DNA from: Pseudomonas sp. Q11
GTDB lineage: Bacteria > Pseudomonadota > Gammaproteobacteria > Pseudomonadales > Pseudomonadaceae
Assembly (NCBI RefSeq): GCF_024494355.1
Contig: NZ_JAKNQY010000005.1
Coordinates: 16,472-80,471 of the forward strand
Reading direction: 5' to 3'
DNA: 64,000 nucleotides
Shown piece by piece: positions 39,629 through 49,063 of this stretch. The notes under the pieces are model-generated. The model ran no database searches, was not told where the DNA came from, and worked only from the letters and a program-made list of their open reading frames with translations. Each line of letters starts with the position of its first letter. Within the stretch, counting starts at the first letter, position 1. A program made the translations under genes and the position numbers.

Positions 39629-39863
39629 GGCAGGTGTCCTGATAACGATGAGGGCAGTGTATCACGCAGCGTCTATATTCAATTGGCGAGCAAGGAGTGC
39701 ACGCTTTTCGCGCACGGGACCGGGCGTCGTCGCACTGTTGTTGTGCGTATTGCTCCGGTTCGGGCGGCGGCATAAGCCGGCACAGTGGGTAAGAGGCTGA
39801 AATCAGAAGGTTTGGGCACAGATGGCAAGGTTTCTGCTTAGTGGCTGATGACCCATGCACTGA

Positions 39864-40379
<516 letters not shown>

Positions 40380-40412
40380 GCCGCCAAACCCAACGCCCCA
40401 GGAGAAAACAAT

Positions 40413-41738
40413 ATGACTCTGCGTAAATTCGCAGGGCTAGGAGCCCTGTTGTCCTTCGTAACGCCTGGCCTGGCCATGGCAGAAGAAGCGGCAGCCCCAG
40501 TCCTGAACTCCGGCGACACCGCCTGGATGCTCACTGCCACAATTCTTGTACTGTTCATGACCATTCCCGGCCTGGCGCTGTTCTACGGCGGTATGGTTCG
40601 GTCGAAAAACATTCTTTCCGTGATGATGCAATGCTTTGCCATTACCGGGCTGATCAGCATTCTGTGGGTCATTTACGGCTACAGCATTGCGTTCGACACC
40701 ACGGGCATGGAGCAGGGCGTCGTCAACTTCAATTCGTTCGTCGGCGGTCTGAACAAGGCATTCCTGGCGGGCCTCACGCCCGATAGCCTGACTGGCCTGT
40801 TCCCTGAAGCGGTGTTCATTACCTTCCAGATGACGTTCGCCATCATCACCCCGGCCCTGATCGTCGGTGCGTTTGCCGAGCGGATGAAGTTCTCCGCGAT
40901 GCTGATCTTCATGGCCGTGTGGTTCACCCTGGTGTATGCACCGATTGCCCACATGGTCTGGTCCGGTGACGGCGGCCTGATGTGGGACTGGGGCGTGCTG
41001 GACTTCGCTGGCGGCACCGTGGTGCATATCAACGCCGGTATCGCAGGCCTGGTGGCGTGCCTGGTACTGGGTAAGCGCAAAGGCTTCCCGACTACCCCGA
41101 TGGCGCCGCATAACCTGGGTTACACCCTGATGGGCGCGGCCATGCTGTGGGTTGGCTGGTTCGGCTTCAACGCAGGTTCCGCGATCGCGGCCAACGGCAC
41201 CGCCGGCATGGCAATGCTGGTCACGCAGATTGCAACCGCCGCTGCGGCGTTGGGCTGGATGTTCGCCGAGTGGATCACCCACGGCAAGCCAAGCGCACTG
41301 GGCATTGCCTCGGGTGTAGTGGCGGGTCTGGTTGCAATTACTCCGGCTGCCGGCACCGTGGGCCCGATGGGCGCCCTGGTGATCGGTCTGGCGGCGGGCG
41401 TGGTGTGCTTCTTCTGCGCCACTACCCTCAAGCGCAAAATGGGCTATGACGACTCTCTGGACGCCTTTGGCGTGCATGGTATCGGCGGTATCCTGGGCGC
41501 GATCCTGACCGGTGTGTTCGCAGCGCCGGCCCTGGGTGGCTTCGGCACCGTGACCGATATCGGCGCGCAAGTGTGGATTCAGCTCAAGGGTGTAGGCTTT
41601 ACGGTGATCTACACCGCGATCGTCACCTTCATCATCCTCAAGGTTCTGGACGCCGTCATGGGTCTGCGTGTCTCCGAGGAAGAAGAAGCGGTCGGCCTGG
41701 ACCTGGCCCAGCACAACGAACGTGGCTACAATCTCTAA
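40413..41738 (+). CDS. amtB: Ammonium transporter AmtB
   Basis: A 441-residue inner-membrane ammonium channel, trimeric, with 11 membrane segments after a cleaved signal peptide (...FVTPGLAMA). The pore His pair is in APIAHMVWSGDG and DAFGVHGIGG. The start is preceded by AGGAGA. Co-expressed with glnK, whose product plugs the channel. A strong terminator follows. Confidence 0.97.
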   Translation: MTLRKFAGLGALLSFVTPGLAMAEEAAAPVLNSGDTAWMLTATILVLFMTIPGLALFYGGMVRSKNILSVMMQCFAITGLISILWVIYGYSIAFDTTGMEQGVVNFNSFVGGLNKAFLAGLTPDSLTGLFPEAVFITFQMTFAIITPALIVGAFAERMKFSAMLIFMAVWFTLVYAPIAHMVWSGDGGLMWDWGVLDFAGGTVVHINAGIAGLVACLVLGKRKGFPTTPMAPHNLGYTLMGAAMLWVGWFGFNAGSAIAANGTAGMAMLVTQIATAAAALGWMFAEWITHGKPSALGIASGVVAGLVAITPAAGTVGPMGALVIGLAAGVVCFFCATTLKRKMGYDDSLDAFGVHGIGGILGAILTGVFAAPALGGFGTVTDIGAQVWIQLKGVGFTVIYTAIVTFIILKVLDAVMGLRVSEEEEAVGLDLAQHNERGYNL

Positions 41739-41752
41739 GCACACGCAATAAA

Positions 41753-41780
41753 AAATGCCCGGTTCGCCGGGCATTTTTTT
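41753..41780 (+). terminator. Terminator of glnK-amtB
   Basis: ATGCCCGG (41755-41762) and CCGGGCAT (41767-41774) with a TTCG loop, then a run of seven T. Confidence 0.95.
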
Positions 41781-41950
41781 GTCTGGAGTTTGTCATTGCT
41801 CACAGGATGTGCCGGTTTTTCCGACGTCTTTTGTTATGTACGCGACATGGGTTTTTCTACTGTCATCGGCTTACACCAAAGCAGGGGTATTAGGCCCTTT
41901 GTTTTTTCCCAGAGCGCGCTAGAATGCGCGCCGAACGTGCGGAGATCTGT

Positions 41951-42376
41951 ATGTGGCAACAGACGCTGATAACCCTGCGGGCAAGGCCCCGGGGCTTTCA
42001 TCTGGTAACGGACGAGTTGCTCGCCGGCCTGCCTGAACTCCGGGCATGTCGTGTCGGTCTGTTGCATCTGTGGCTGCAGCATACCTCGGCCTCGTTGACC
42101 ATCAACGAGAACGCCGATCCGGCGGTGCGTCGAGACTTCGAACGATTTTTCAATCGGCTGATCCCACAAGGAACCGCCGATTATGAACACAACGACGAAG
42201 GCTTGGACGACCTCCCGGCGCACTTCAAGGCCAGCGTGCTGGGGTGTCAGCTTAGTTTGCCGGTTACGGCGGGACGGTTGGCATTGGGTACCTGGCAAGG
42301 TGTTTATCTGGGCGAGCACCGTGATCATGGCGGTGCTCGTAAAGTCCTCGCCACTTTGTACGGTGATGGGGCGTAA
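41951..42376 (+). CDS. YjbQ/UPF0047 family protein
   Basis: A 141-residue single-domain protein with the YjbQ signature [20 protein letters not shown] and the C-terminal [18 protein letters not shown]. coli YjbQ shows weak thiamine-phosphate synthase activity, but its physiological role is unclear. I start at the ATG at 41951 after CGGAGA, giving normal family length; the frame extends only nine codons upstream. Confidence 0.9.
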   Translation: MWQQTLITLRARPRGFHLVTDELLAGLPELRACRVGLLHLWLQHTSASLTINENADPAVRRDFERFFNRLIPQGTADYEHNDEGLDDLPAHFKASVLGCQLSLPVTAGRLALGTWQGVYLGEHRDHGGARKVLATLYGDGA

Positions 42377-42477
42377 CCGCTGATTGCCGGCGGATGTTGA
42401 ATTTTTTCTGGCAGCCTTCGACAGACGGCGAAGCTGGGCTATAACTAATCTGCTTTTCGCAAGTCATGAGGTAGAAC

Positions 42478-42801
42478 ATGAGCGACGATGATCTGGAAAA
42501 CGACGACCTCGAAGTAGGTGACGAAGACGAGGCCGAAGAAGGCCTGGAAGCGGCGGCTGAAGACGTTGCTGACGATGACGGGGCCGATGTACCGGCGCCA
42601 GCCGCCAAAGGCAAGGCCAAGGCGGCGGTATCGGTCGACGAGTTGCCGAGCGTAGAGGCCAAGAACAAGGAGCGTGATGCACTCGCCAAGGCCATGGAAG
42701 AGTTCCTGGCCAGGGGCGGAAAGGTGCAGGAAGTGGAGGCCAACGTTGTTGCGGATCCGCCCAAGAAACCGGACAACAAGTACGGCAGCCGCCCGATCTG
42801 A
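42478..42801 (+). CDS. sutA: RNA polymerase-binding regulator SutA
   Basis: A 107-residue protein with a strongly acidic, likely disordered N-terminus (about residues 1-40), a conserved helix (ELPSVEAKNKERDALAKAME) and a C-terminal tail ending PDNKYGSRPI. This architecture and the conserved tail match SutA of P. aeruginosa, which binds RNA polymerase and raises housekeeping transcription in slow or non-growing cells. It sits after yjbQ, as in P. aeruginosa, and has its own terminator. Confidence 0.88.
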   Translation: MSDDDLENDDLEVGDEDEAEEGLEAAAEDVADDDGADVPAPAAKGKAKAAVSVDELPSVEAKNKERDALAKAMEEFLARGGKVQEVEANVVADPPKKPDNKYGSRPI

Positions 42802-42822
42802 GCATCTGCTTCTTGCTTGCTG

Positions 42823-42851
42823 AAAAAGCCCGCCGTCGCTGCGGGCTTTTT
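42823..42851 (+). terminator. Terminator of sutA
   Basis: An 11-bp stem AAAAAGCCCGC (42823-42833) with its complement (42841-42851), 7-nt loop, ending in T5. Confidence 0.93.
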
Positions 42852-42888
42852 CATGGGCGTGATTCTATTTCCAAGCCAGGCACACCCC

Positions 42889-42979
42889 TTGTGGGAGCGA
42901 GCCTGCTCGCGATAGCGATCCATCTGTCACATCGATGCTGGATGTGCCATCGCTATCGCGAGCAGGCTCGCTCCCACAA
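42889..42979. repeat. REP pair
   Basis: TTGTGGGAGCGAGCC... from 42889 and its mirror ending CTCCCACAA at 42979, between convergent sutA and the HAD gene. Confidence 0.92.
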
Positions 42980-43010
42980 TTTGGGCTCTGGTGGCCACAA
43001 AGCAGGCGGT

Positions 43011-43715
43011 TCAGGGTTGGCTGTGCCACCCCGTCAGCAACCCCGGCAGCTCGGTCAGGCTGCGAATCTCTGCATCCGGTGCACGCTCGGCATCCCAGGC
43101 TTTACCCGCCGGATTGAACCAGATTGCCCGCAAGCCAGCCTGTTGGGCGCCGGCGATGTCGTCACCCGGATGATCGCCAATGTGCACGGCGGTTTGCGCC
43201 GTGGCGCCGCCGCGTTGCAAGGCTTCGTGGAACAGCCTGGCGTCAGGCTTGGCGATGCCGATGTCCTCGGCGCACAGGGCGAACTTGAAATAATCCGCCA
43301 GTCCCAGGCGACGTACATCGGCGTTGCCATTGGTGACCACGCCGAGGGCGAAATGGTTGGCCAGAACTTCCAGCGTAGGCTGCACCTCGGGAAAGATTTC
43401 CAGTTGGTGACGGGCGTGCAGGAACGTTTCGAACGCTTCGTCCGCCAGTTCCGAGGCTCGCCACTGGTCATAACCTGCGTCTTGCAATGCACGGAACAGT
43501 ACCCGTCGGCGCAGTGCGCTGATGCGGTGTTTCAGGCCGGGTTCTTCGCGCAGCACTTGCTCGCGAATGGTAAAAAGGTGCTCCACCGGCACACTGCCCA
43601 GGGTCGGGGCGTTGTCGGTCAGCCATTGGCGTAATACGGCTTCGGCGCTGGCGATCACCGGGGCTGTGTCCCACAGGGTGTCGTCGAGGTCGAAAGTGAT
43701 GAGCTCGATGGTCAT
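43011..43715 (-). CDS. HAD-superfamily hydrolase (YigB-like phosphatase)
   Basis: A 234-residue HAD phosphatase with motif [11 protein letters not shown] (nucleophile Asp), motif II VVTNGN and motif [14 protein letters not shown]. It resembles YigB, which can dephosphorylate a riboflavin precursor and FMN, and sits next to xerC as in many gammaproteobacteria. The true substrate is uncertain. Its start overlaps the xerC stop by 4 bp, so translation is coupled. It ends the lptM-lysA-dapF-DUF484-xerC-HAD operon. Confidence 0.88.
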   Translation of the reverse strand: MTIELITFDLDDTLWDTAPVIASAEAVLRQWLTDNAPTLGSVPVEHLFTIREQVLREEPGLKHRISALRRRVLFRALQDAGYDQWRASELADEAFETFLHARHQLEIFPEVQPTLEVLANHFALGVVTNGNADVRRLGLADYFKFALCAEDIGIAKPDARLFHEALQRGGATAQTAVHIGDHPGDDIAGAQQAGLRAIWFNPAGKAWDAERAPDAEIRSLTELPGLLTGWHSQP

Positions 43716-44614
43716 GATTCGTCGCCCTTGATGCGTTTGGCCCTGGGATGGGCATTGTCATAGACCGTCGCCAGGTGCTGGAAGTCCAGGTGGGTATAGA
43801 TCTGTGTGGTCTTGATGTCCGAGTGACCGAGCAGCTCCTGGACGGCGCGCAGGTCCTGGGAAGACTCCAGCAGGTGGCTGGCAAAGGAATGCCTGAGCAT
43901 GTGGGGATGCAGGTTTTGTCCCAGCTCGCGTTCACCAGCGGCTTTGACCCGCACCTGGATCGCCCGCGGGCCGAGGCGCCGGCCTTGTTGGCTGACAAAT
44001 ACCGCGTCGTCGGCCGGGTTGGTCAGCGCCCGCAACGGCAGCCACAGCTCCAGGGCCTCACGGGCTTTGCGGCCAACGGGCAGCAAACGTGTCTTGCTAC
44101 CCTTGCCCAGCACTTGGACCATGCCATCGGCCAGGTCCAGTTGATCCAGGTTAAGCCCCGTCAGTTCGGAAAGGCGCAGGCCGGAGGAATAGAACAATTC
44201 GAGAATCGCCTGGTCCCGTCGCGCCAGGAAGTCATCCTCGACGGCGCCTTCCAGCAATTGCAGGGCCCGGTCGGTGTCCAGCGTCTTGGGCAATCGGCGT
44301 TCGCCCTTGGGCGGTGCCAGGCCGGTGGCCGGGTCGTGATCGCACAACCCTTCGCGGTTGAGGTAGTGGTACAGGCCCCGCACTGCTGATAACAGTCGCG
44401 CCAGGCTGCGGGAAGATTGCCCTTGTTGATGAAGGCGGGCGACCAGGCTGCGCAGGCGCTGGATGTCCAGGGCTGCCCAACTGGCGATGTTTTGCTTCTG
44501 GCACCAGGCCAAGACTTTTTCCAGGTCGCGGCGATAGGCCGACAGCGTGTGAGGCGACACCTGGCGCTCACTGCGCAGGTGTTCGCAGTAGGCGTCCAGC
44601 TGTCGTTCCATCAT
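43712..44614 (-). CDS. xerC: Tyrosine recombinase XerC
   Basis: Resolves chromosome dimers at dif together with XerD. The 300-residue protein has an N-terminal SAM-like DNA-binding domain and the full catalytic set: Arg147 (SSGLRLSEL), Lys171/174 (GKGSKTR), His238 and Arg241 ([12 protein letters not shown]), His264 ([11 protein letters not shown]) and Tyr273. In P. fluorescens the gene is also called sss and affects rhizosphere colonisation. Two adjacent ATGs (44614 and 44611) could serve as start; the first shares a base with the DUF484 stop. Confidence 0.95.
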   Translation of the reverse strand: MMERQLDAYCEHLRSERQVSPHTLSAYRRDLEKVLAWCQKQNIASWAALDIQRLRSLVARLHQQGQSSRSLARLLSAVRGLYHYLNREGLCDHDPATGLAPPKGERRLPKTLDTDRALQLLEGAVEDDFLARRDQAILELFYSSGLRLSELTGLNLDQLDLADGMVQVLGKGSKTRLLPVGRKAREALELWLPLRALTNPADDAVFVSQQGRRLGPRAIQVRVKAAGERELGQNLHPHMLRHSFASHLLESSQDLRAVQELLGHSDIKTTQIYTHLDFQHLATVYDNAHPRAKRIKGDES

Positions 44615-45336
44615 CAGCGTACCGAGCGCAGTGAACCAGTCATGCGCGGCAGGACCCGGCCGGTGACTTCGGCGATGTAGCTTAAAAACAATGTGCCCAC
44701 CGAGCTTTTGTAGTGTTGCGGATCACGGCTGGCAATGGCCAGCACGCCATGTACGCCCTGGTGGGCGATGGCGACGACAGCGGTGGAGCCGATCTGCTTG
44801 CGCTGTTCTTCGCCGAAGAGGAAGTCCAGCTCATGTTCGCGCAGGCTGCCGCTGACGCTCTTGTCTTCCGTGAGCAAGCCGCCGATGGCTGTCTGTGCAT
44901 CGGCGTGGGTTACCCAGCGCCCCACTGGCATGGCGTTATCGCCAAACAGGATCAGGCTGACAAAAGGCACCTGGAAATCCTGGCGCAGACTGTCTTCGAC
45001 ACTCATCACCAGGTCTTCGAGGGTGCTGGCATCCATTAGCGCCAGGATCAACCGACGGGTCTTGTCGAAGAGCCGATCGTTATCCCGGGCCACGTCCATC
45101 AGGTGTGAAAGACGATGGCGCATGTCGATGTTGCGCTCGCGCAGGATCTTCATCTGATGCTCCACCAGCGACACGGTGTCGCCGCGCCGGTGGGGGATGC
45201 GCATCGTCGCCAGCAGTTCTTCATGCTCGACGAAGAAGTCCGGGTGAGCCTCCAGATAAGCGGCCACCGCTGCGGCATCCGGATGGCTGGAGGATTCGTC
45301 GGGCTGTGGGGCTGGAACCTGTGGCTTGTCGGTCAT
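44614..45336 (-). CDS. DUF484 family (GAF-like) protein
   Basis: A 240-residue DUF484 protein. The N-terminal helical part ([40 protein letters not shown]) precedes a GAF-like domain. The family almost always lies between dapF and xerC and has no proven function; nucleotide or redox sensing is only a structural guess. Stop overlaps the xerC start, and the gene begins 13 bp after dapF. Confidence 0.9.
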   Translation of the reverse strand: MTDKPQVPAPQPDESSSHPDAAAVAAYLEAHPDFFVEHEELLATMRIPHRRGDTVSLVEHQMKILRERNIDMRHRLSHLMDVARDNDRLFDKTRRLILALMDASTLEDLVMSVEDSLRQDFQVPFVSLILFGDNAMPVGRWVTHADAQTAIGGLLTEDKSVSGSLREHELDFLFGEEQRKQIGSTAVVAIAHQGVHGVLAIASRDPQHYKSSVGTLFLSYIAEVTGRVLPRMTGSLRSVR

Positions 45337-45349
45337 GGGTTTGACTCAC

Positions 45350-46180
45350 TCAAAGACGAACTTGTCCTTCGTATACACGTACTGCCGGTCCGGTCATCAG
45401 CACCGGTTGACCAGGGCCTGCCCATTCGATGGACAGGCGTCCGCCGGGCAGGTCGATCAGCAAAGGCGAATCCATCCACCCCTGGCTGATCGCGGCGACT
45501 GCCGCCGCGCAGGCGCCGGTGCCGCACGCCTGGGTTTCCCCGGCACCGCGTTCCCAGACGCGCAATTGCGCACGGTGACGGTCGATGACCTGCAGGAAAC
45601 CGACATTCACCCGCGCGGGGAAGCGCGGATGATTTTCGATCTTCGGTCCCAGCTCATGCACCGGCGCGCTGTTGATATCGCTGACGCGCAAGACGGCATG
45701 GGGGTTGCCCATGGACACGGCCGCCAAATCCACTGTGATGTCGTCGACCTCCAACGGATAGCTCAAGGCCTGGGCCGGCGCTTCGAACGGAATGTCCGCC
45801 GGTATCAAGCGCGGGGCACCCATGTTGACGCCGATCTGGCCGTCGCTGCGTACATCCAGTTCGATGATGCCGCTTTTAGTCTCGACCCGAATCTGCCGTT
45901 TGGCGGTCAGGCGTTTGTCCAGCACGAAGCGGGCGAAGCAGCGCGCGCCGTTGCCGCACTGCTCGACTTCCGAACCATCGGCGTTGAAGATCCGGTAACG
46001 GAAGTCCACGTCCGGGTTGTTTGGTGCCTCGACGATCAGCAATTGGTCGAAGCCGATACCGGTGTGCCGGTCGCCCCATTGTTTGGCATGCTTGGGCAGG
46101 ATGTGCGCGTGCTGGCTGACCAGGTCGAGGACCATGAAGTCATTGCCCAGGCCGTGCATCTTGGTAAAACGCAGCAGCAT
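45350..46180 (-). CDS. dapF: Diaminopimelate epimerase
   Basis: Converts LL-DAP to meso-DAP, needed for lysine and peptidoglycan. The 276-residue protein has both catalytic cysteines, Cys75 in CGNGARCF and the second in [12 protein letters not shown] start at the ATG at 46180 ([15 protein letters not shown]), with GGAG upstream; this is the family length. Four bp downstream of lysA. Confidence 0.97.
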   Translation of the reverse strand: MLLRFTKMHGLGNDFMVLDLVSQHAHILPKHAKQWGDRHTGIGFDQLLIVEAPNNPDVDFRYRIFNADGSEVEQCGNGARCFARFVLDKRLTAKRQIRVETKSGIIELDVRSDGQIGVNMGAPRLIPADIPFEAPAQALSYPLEVDDITVDLAAVSMGNPHAVLRVSDINSAPVHELGPKIENHPRFPARVNVGFLQVIDRHRAQLRVWERGAGETQACGTGACAAAVAAISQGWMDSPLLIDLPGGRLSIEWAGPGQPVLMTGPAVRVYEGQVRL

Positions 46181-46184
46181 GGTT

Positions 46185-47432
46185 TTACTCCGGCAGCAGG
46201 CTTTCGCCGGCAAACAACTCGGCTACCGTCTCGCGGCGACGCACTTCGAATGCCTGATCACCGTCCACCAGCACTTCGGCGCAGCGGCCGCGGGTGTTGT
46301 AGTTGGAACTCATGACAAACCCGTAGGCACCGGCCGAATGCACGGCTAGCAGATCGCCTTCTTCCAGCGCCAGTTCCCGACCTTTGGCCAGGAAGTCACC
46401 GGTTTCGCAGATCGGGCCGACAATATCGTAGCTGCGGGTGGCGGTATCACGAGGGCGCACTGCGGTGACGTCCATCCAGGCCTGGTACAGCGCCGGGCGG
46501 ATCAGGTCGTTCATCGCCGCATCGACGATGGCGAAATCCTTGTGCTCGGTGTGCTTGAGGTATTCGACCTGGGTCAACAGTACGCCGGCATTGGCAACGA
46601 TGTAGCGGCCCGGTTCGAACATCAGGGCCAGGTCGCGACCGTCGAGGCGTTCACGCACAGTCTTGATGTAGTCGGCCACCAGCGGTGGCTCTTCGTCGCG
46701 GTAGCGCACGCCGACGCCGCCGCCCAGGTCGATGTGACGCAGGTAGATGCCGCAGTCGCCGAGGCGGTCGACCAGCGCCAGCAGGCGGTCGAGAGCATCG
46801 ATGAAAGGTTCGAGGGTGGTCAGTTGCGAACCGATGTGGCAATCGACGCCCAGCACTTCCAGGTTCGGCAGTTGGGCGGCGCGTACGTACACATCCTCGG
46901 CGTCGGCAATGGCGATGCCGAACTTGTTTTCCTTGAGTCCGGTGGAAATGTACGGGTGGGTGCCGGCGTCGACGTCCGGGTTCACGCGCAGGGAGATCGG
47001 CGCGCGGACGCCCAGCTCGGCAGCGACCAGTTGCAGGCGCTCCAGCTCATCGGTGGATTCGATGTTGAAACAGTGCACCCCCACTTCCAGGGCGCGACGC
47101 ATGTCTTCACGGGTCTTGCCGACGCCGGAAAAAACGATTTTGTCGGCGCTGCCGCCAGCGGCCAGCACGCGTTCGAGCTCTCCCCCGGAAACGATGTCAA
47201 AACCGGCGCCCAGGCGTGCCAGGACGTTGAGTACGCCGAGGTTGGAGTTGGCTTTTACGGCGAAACACACCAGGTGCGGCATACCGACGAGCGCATCGGC
47301 GAAGGCCAGATATTGAGCTTCGATATGTGCACGGGAATAAACGTAGGTTGGTGTGCCGAAACGTTCCGCGAGCGCGGACAGGGCAACCCCTTCCGCGAAC
47401 AGCTCCCCGCCACGGTAGTTAAAAGCGTCCAT
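46185..47432 (-). CDS. lysA: Diaminopimelate decarboxylase
   Basis: Decarboxylates meso-DAP to L-lysine, using PLP bound to Lys60 in [10 protein letters not shown]. The 415-residue enzyme has the fold-type III barrel and the specificity block [11 protein letters not shown]. It lies 9 bp after lptM and 4 bp before dapF, one operon for the end of the lysine pathway. Confidence 0.97.
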   Translation of the reverse strand: MDAFNYRGGELFAEGVALSALAERFGTPTYVYSRAHIEAQYLAFADALVGMPHLVCFAVKANSNLGVLNVLARLGAGFDIVSGGELERVLAAGGSADKIVFSGVGKTREDMRRALEVGVHCFNIESTDELERLQLVAAELGVRAPISLRVNPDVDAGTHPYISTGLKENKFGIAIADAEDVYVRAAQLPNLEVLGVDCHIGSQLTTLEPFIDALDRLLALVDRLGDCGIYLRHIDLGGGVGVRYRDEEPPLVADYIKTVRERLDGRDLALMFEPGRYIVANAGVLLTQVEYLKHTEHKDFAIVDAAMNDLIRPALYQAWMDVTAVRPRDTATRSYDIVGPICETGDFLAKGRELALEEGDLLAVHSAGAYGFVMSSNYNTRGRCAEVLVDGDQAFEVRRRETVAELFAGESLLPE

Positions 47433-47441
47433 GGCGTTCCC

Positions 47442-47612
47442 TTAATAAGTGGTGTGGGTATCGTGCGCGTGGGGCTTGGATTGCGACGATTTGGCCTGTT
47501 CTTCAGGGGATTTGCTGTCATCGGGCAGGTACAGCGGACCTTTTTGACCACAGGCTGTCACAAGGCAAGCAACCGCGACGAGCGCAGCAAGGGAAGAGAT
47601 CAGGCGCTTCAT
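47442..47612 (-). CDS. lptM: LptM/YifL-type small lipoprotein
   Basis: A 56-residue gene. It encodes a lipoprotein signal with lipobox LVTAC (Cys21), followed by the diagnostic GQKGPLYLPDD and a short hydrophilic His-rich tail ending HAHDTHTTY. LptM (YifL; LppL in Pseudomonas) helps the LptDE LPS translocon mature in E. coli. The start is the ATG at 47610-47612. It heads the lysA-dapF operon and is divergent from cyaY. Confidence 0.9.
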   Translation of the reverse strand: MKRLISSLAALVAVACLVTACGQKGPLYLPDDSKSPEEQAKSSQSKPHAHDTHTTY

Positions 47613-47814
47613 GGCGAAATCCTTGAAAATGCATTAATTGCGCCGGAGTATACCGGCCACCCGACAGCTTGCCTATGCAACGGGGCTCCCGTCCGGCGCC
47701 GGGGGGCATTTCACAAGGCCGGCTGTCGCCGGTCGGTATATCCTTTGCAATCGCCGGGAAGCGCCCGTATCTTGCGGCGCTTGAGCATGAGCAGACATTT
47801 TCGAGGTTGCCACA

Positions 47815-48147
47815 ATGAGTTTGACTGAAGCCCGTTTCCACGATCTGGTCGATGCGACCCAGCAAACGCTGGAGGATGTATTCGACGAAAGCGAGCTGGA
47901 CATCGACCTGGAAAGCTCCGCCGGTGTACTGACCGTCAAGTTCGAAAATGGCAGCCAGTTGATTTTCAGCCGTCAGGAGCCGTTGCGGCAGTTGTGGCTG
48001 GCGGCGGTGTCCGGCGGTTTCCACTTCGACTACGACGAGGAAAGCGAGCGCTGGATGTGCGACAAGAGCGAAGAGCAACTGGGTGAGATGCTCGAGCGCA
48101 TCGTCAAGCAGCAGGCCGGTGCGGAACTGGATTTCGAAGGGCTTTGA
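47815..48147 (+). CDS. cyaY: Iron-sulfur cluster assembly protein CyaY (frataxin)
   Basis: A 110-residue bacterial frataxin that binds iron and tunes IscS activity in Fe-S assembly. It has the acidic first helix (DATQQTLEDVFDESELDIDL) and the beta-sheet core LTVKFENGSQLIFSRQEPLR. Its stop is 4 bp before the DUF1289 gene, so they are co-transcribed. Confidence 0.95.
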   Translation: MSLTEARFHDLVDATQQTLEDVFDESELDIDLESSAGVLTVKFENGSQLIFSRQEPLRQLWLAAVSGGFHFDYDEESERWMCDKSEEQLGEMLERIVKQQAGAELDFEGL

Positions 48148-48151
48148 CAGC

Positions 48152-48370
48152 GTGAGCCAGAGCGCCCCGACGCGGCCGCCCAAGCCGCTCTACAGCAACG
48201 TCAGCCCTGCGGTGCCGTCGCCCTGTACCAGCGTGTGCCGGCTTGACGAACAAAAGGTCTGCCTCGGCTGTTTCCGGCATGTGGAAGACATCCGTGAGTG
48301 GCGCTCGGCCGACGACGAGCGGCGGCGGGTCATCTGCGCCGAGGCGGCTAAACGCAAATCTCTGGTGTAA
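48152..48370 (+). CDS. DUF1289 cysteine-motif protein
   Basis: A 72-residue protein with the DUF1289 motif CTSVCRLDEQKVCLGCFR, four cysteines in a likely metal- or Fe-S-binding arrangement, then IREWRSADDERRRVI. Function is not established. It starts with the GTG at 48152, four bases after the cyaY stop. Coupling to frataxin hints at metal handling (inference). Confidence 0.82.
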   Translation: MSQSAPTRPPKPLYSNVSPAVPSPCTSVCRLDEQKVCLGCFRHVEDIREWRSADDERRRVICAEAAKRKSLV

Positions 48371-48380
48371 TCGCCCACTG

Positions 48381-48467
48381 TGTGGGAGCAAGGCTTGCCC
48401 GCGATGAAGACGACGCGTTCTTCCAGAAATCGAGGCGCCTGTTTCGCGAGCAAGCTTTGCTCCCACA
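48381..48467. repeat. REP pair (AGCAAGGCTTGCCCGCGA variant)
   Basis: TGTGGGAGCAAGGC... from 48381 and the mirror ending TGCTCCCACA at 48467, downstream of the DUF1289 gene. Confidence 0.88.
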
Positions 48468-48581
48468 ATCCCGGCGCCACAGTAATTCTGCTCCCCATGA
48501 CAATGGGTAGATTTGGCCCGGGTTGTTTATTTATTGAGCTGTGATAGTGTCCAGCTACGCCTCAACTCATCGAGGCCCGTG

Positions 48582-48618
48582 AAAACCCCGTCTTTTTGTG
48601 GCGGGGTTTTGCTTTTTT
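48582..48618 (+). terminator. Terminator-like hairpin in the rnk leader
   Basis: AAAACCCCG (48582-48590) pairs with CGGGGTTTT (48602-48610), followed by GC and six T, only 30 bp before the rnk ATG. A possible promoter (TTGTTT 48523-48528, 16-bp spacer, TAGTGT 48545-48550) lies upstream. So this could attenuate rnk or end a short leader RNA of about 60 nt. Confidence 0.65.
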
Positions 48619-48647
48619 CGTGCAGAACAAAGGAGTCTGCCTGAATC

Positions 48648-49058
48648 ATGACCGCACCTTCCATCACTCTTACACGCCTGGACGTGCAACGTCTGGAGCG
48701 CCTGATCGACAGTCTTGATGACACGCTGCCGGGCGTGATTGCGTTGCAAACCGAACTGGATCGCGCCGACACCCTGGTAAGTCACGATGACGTGCCCGCC
48801 GATGTCGTGACCATGAATTCGCGTGTGCACTGCCGCGAAGAAAGCAGCGGCAAGGACTATCACCTGACCCTGGTCTATCCACAGGACGCGAATGCCGACG
48901 AAGGCAAGATATCAATCCTCGCCCCAGTGGGTAGCGCACTGTTGGGCCTGAAGGTCGGCCAGCACATTGACTGGCCGGCGCCGGGCGGCAAGACGCTGAA
49001 ACTGACGTTGCTGGCGGTGGAATACCAGCCGGAAGCGGGCGGCGATTTCCACCTCTAA
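48648..49058 (+). CDS. rnk: Regulator of nucleoside diphosphate kinase Rnk
   Basis: A 136-residue protein of the Rnk/GreA-C family. It has an N-terminal coiled-coil-like region (TLTRLDVQRLERLIDSLDDT) and a C-terminal FKBP-like domain (ISILAPVGSALLGLKVGQHI). Rnk can bind RNA polymerase in the manner of Gre factors. The ribosome site AAAGGAG precedes the ATG. Its stop is 5 bp from that of convergent cyaA. Confidence 0.93.
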   Translation: MTAPSITLTRLDVQRLERLIDSLDDTLPGVIALQTELDRADTLVSHDDVPADVVTMNSRVHCREESSGKDYHLTLVYPQDANADEGKISILAPVGSALLGLKVGQHIDWPAPGGKTLKLTLLAVEYQPEAGGDFHL

Positions 49059-49063
49059 GCGCT

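Noticed and set aside
39697..39715. An imperfect palindrome GTGC...GCAC upstream of glnK as NtrC site
   Set aside because: The half-sites are in the opposite orientation to the NtrC consensus and the position is more than 200 bp from the promoter.
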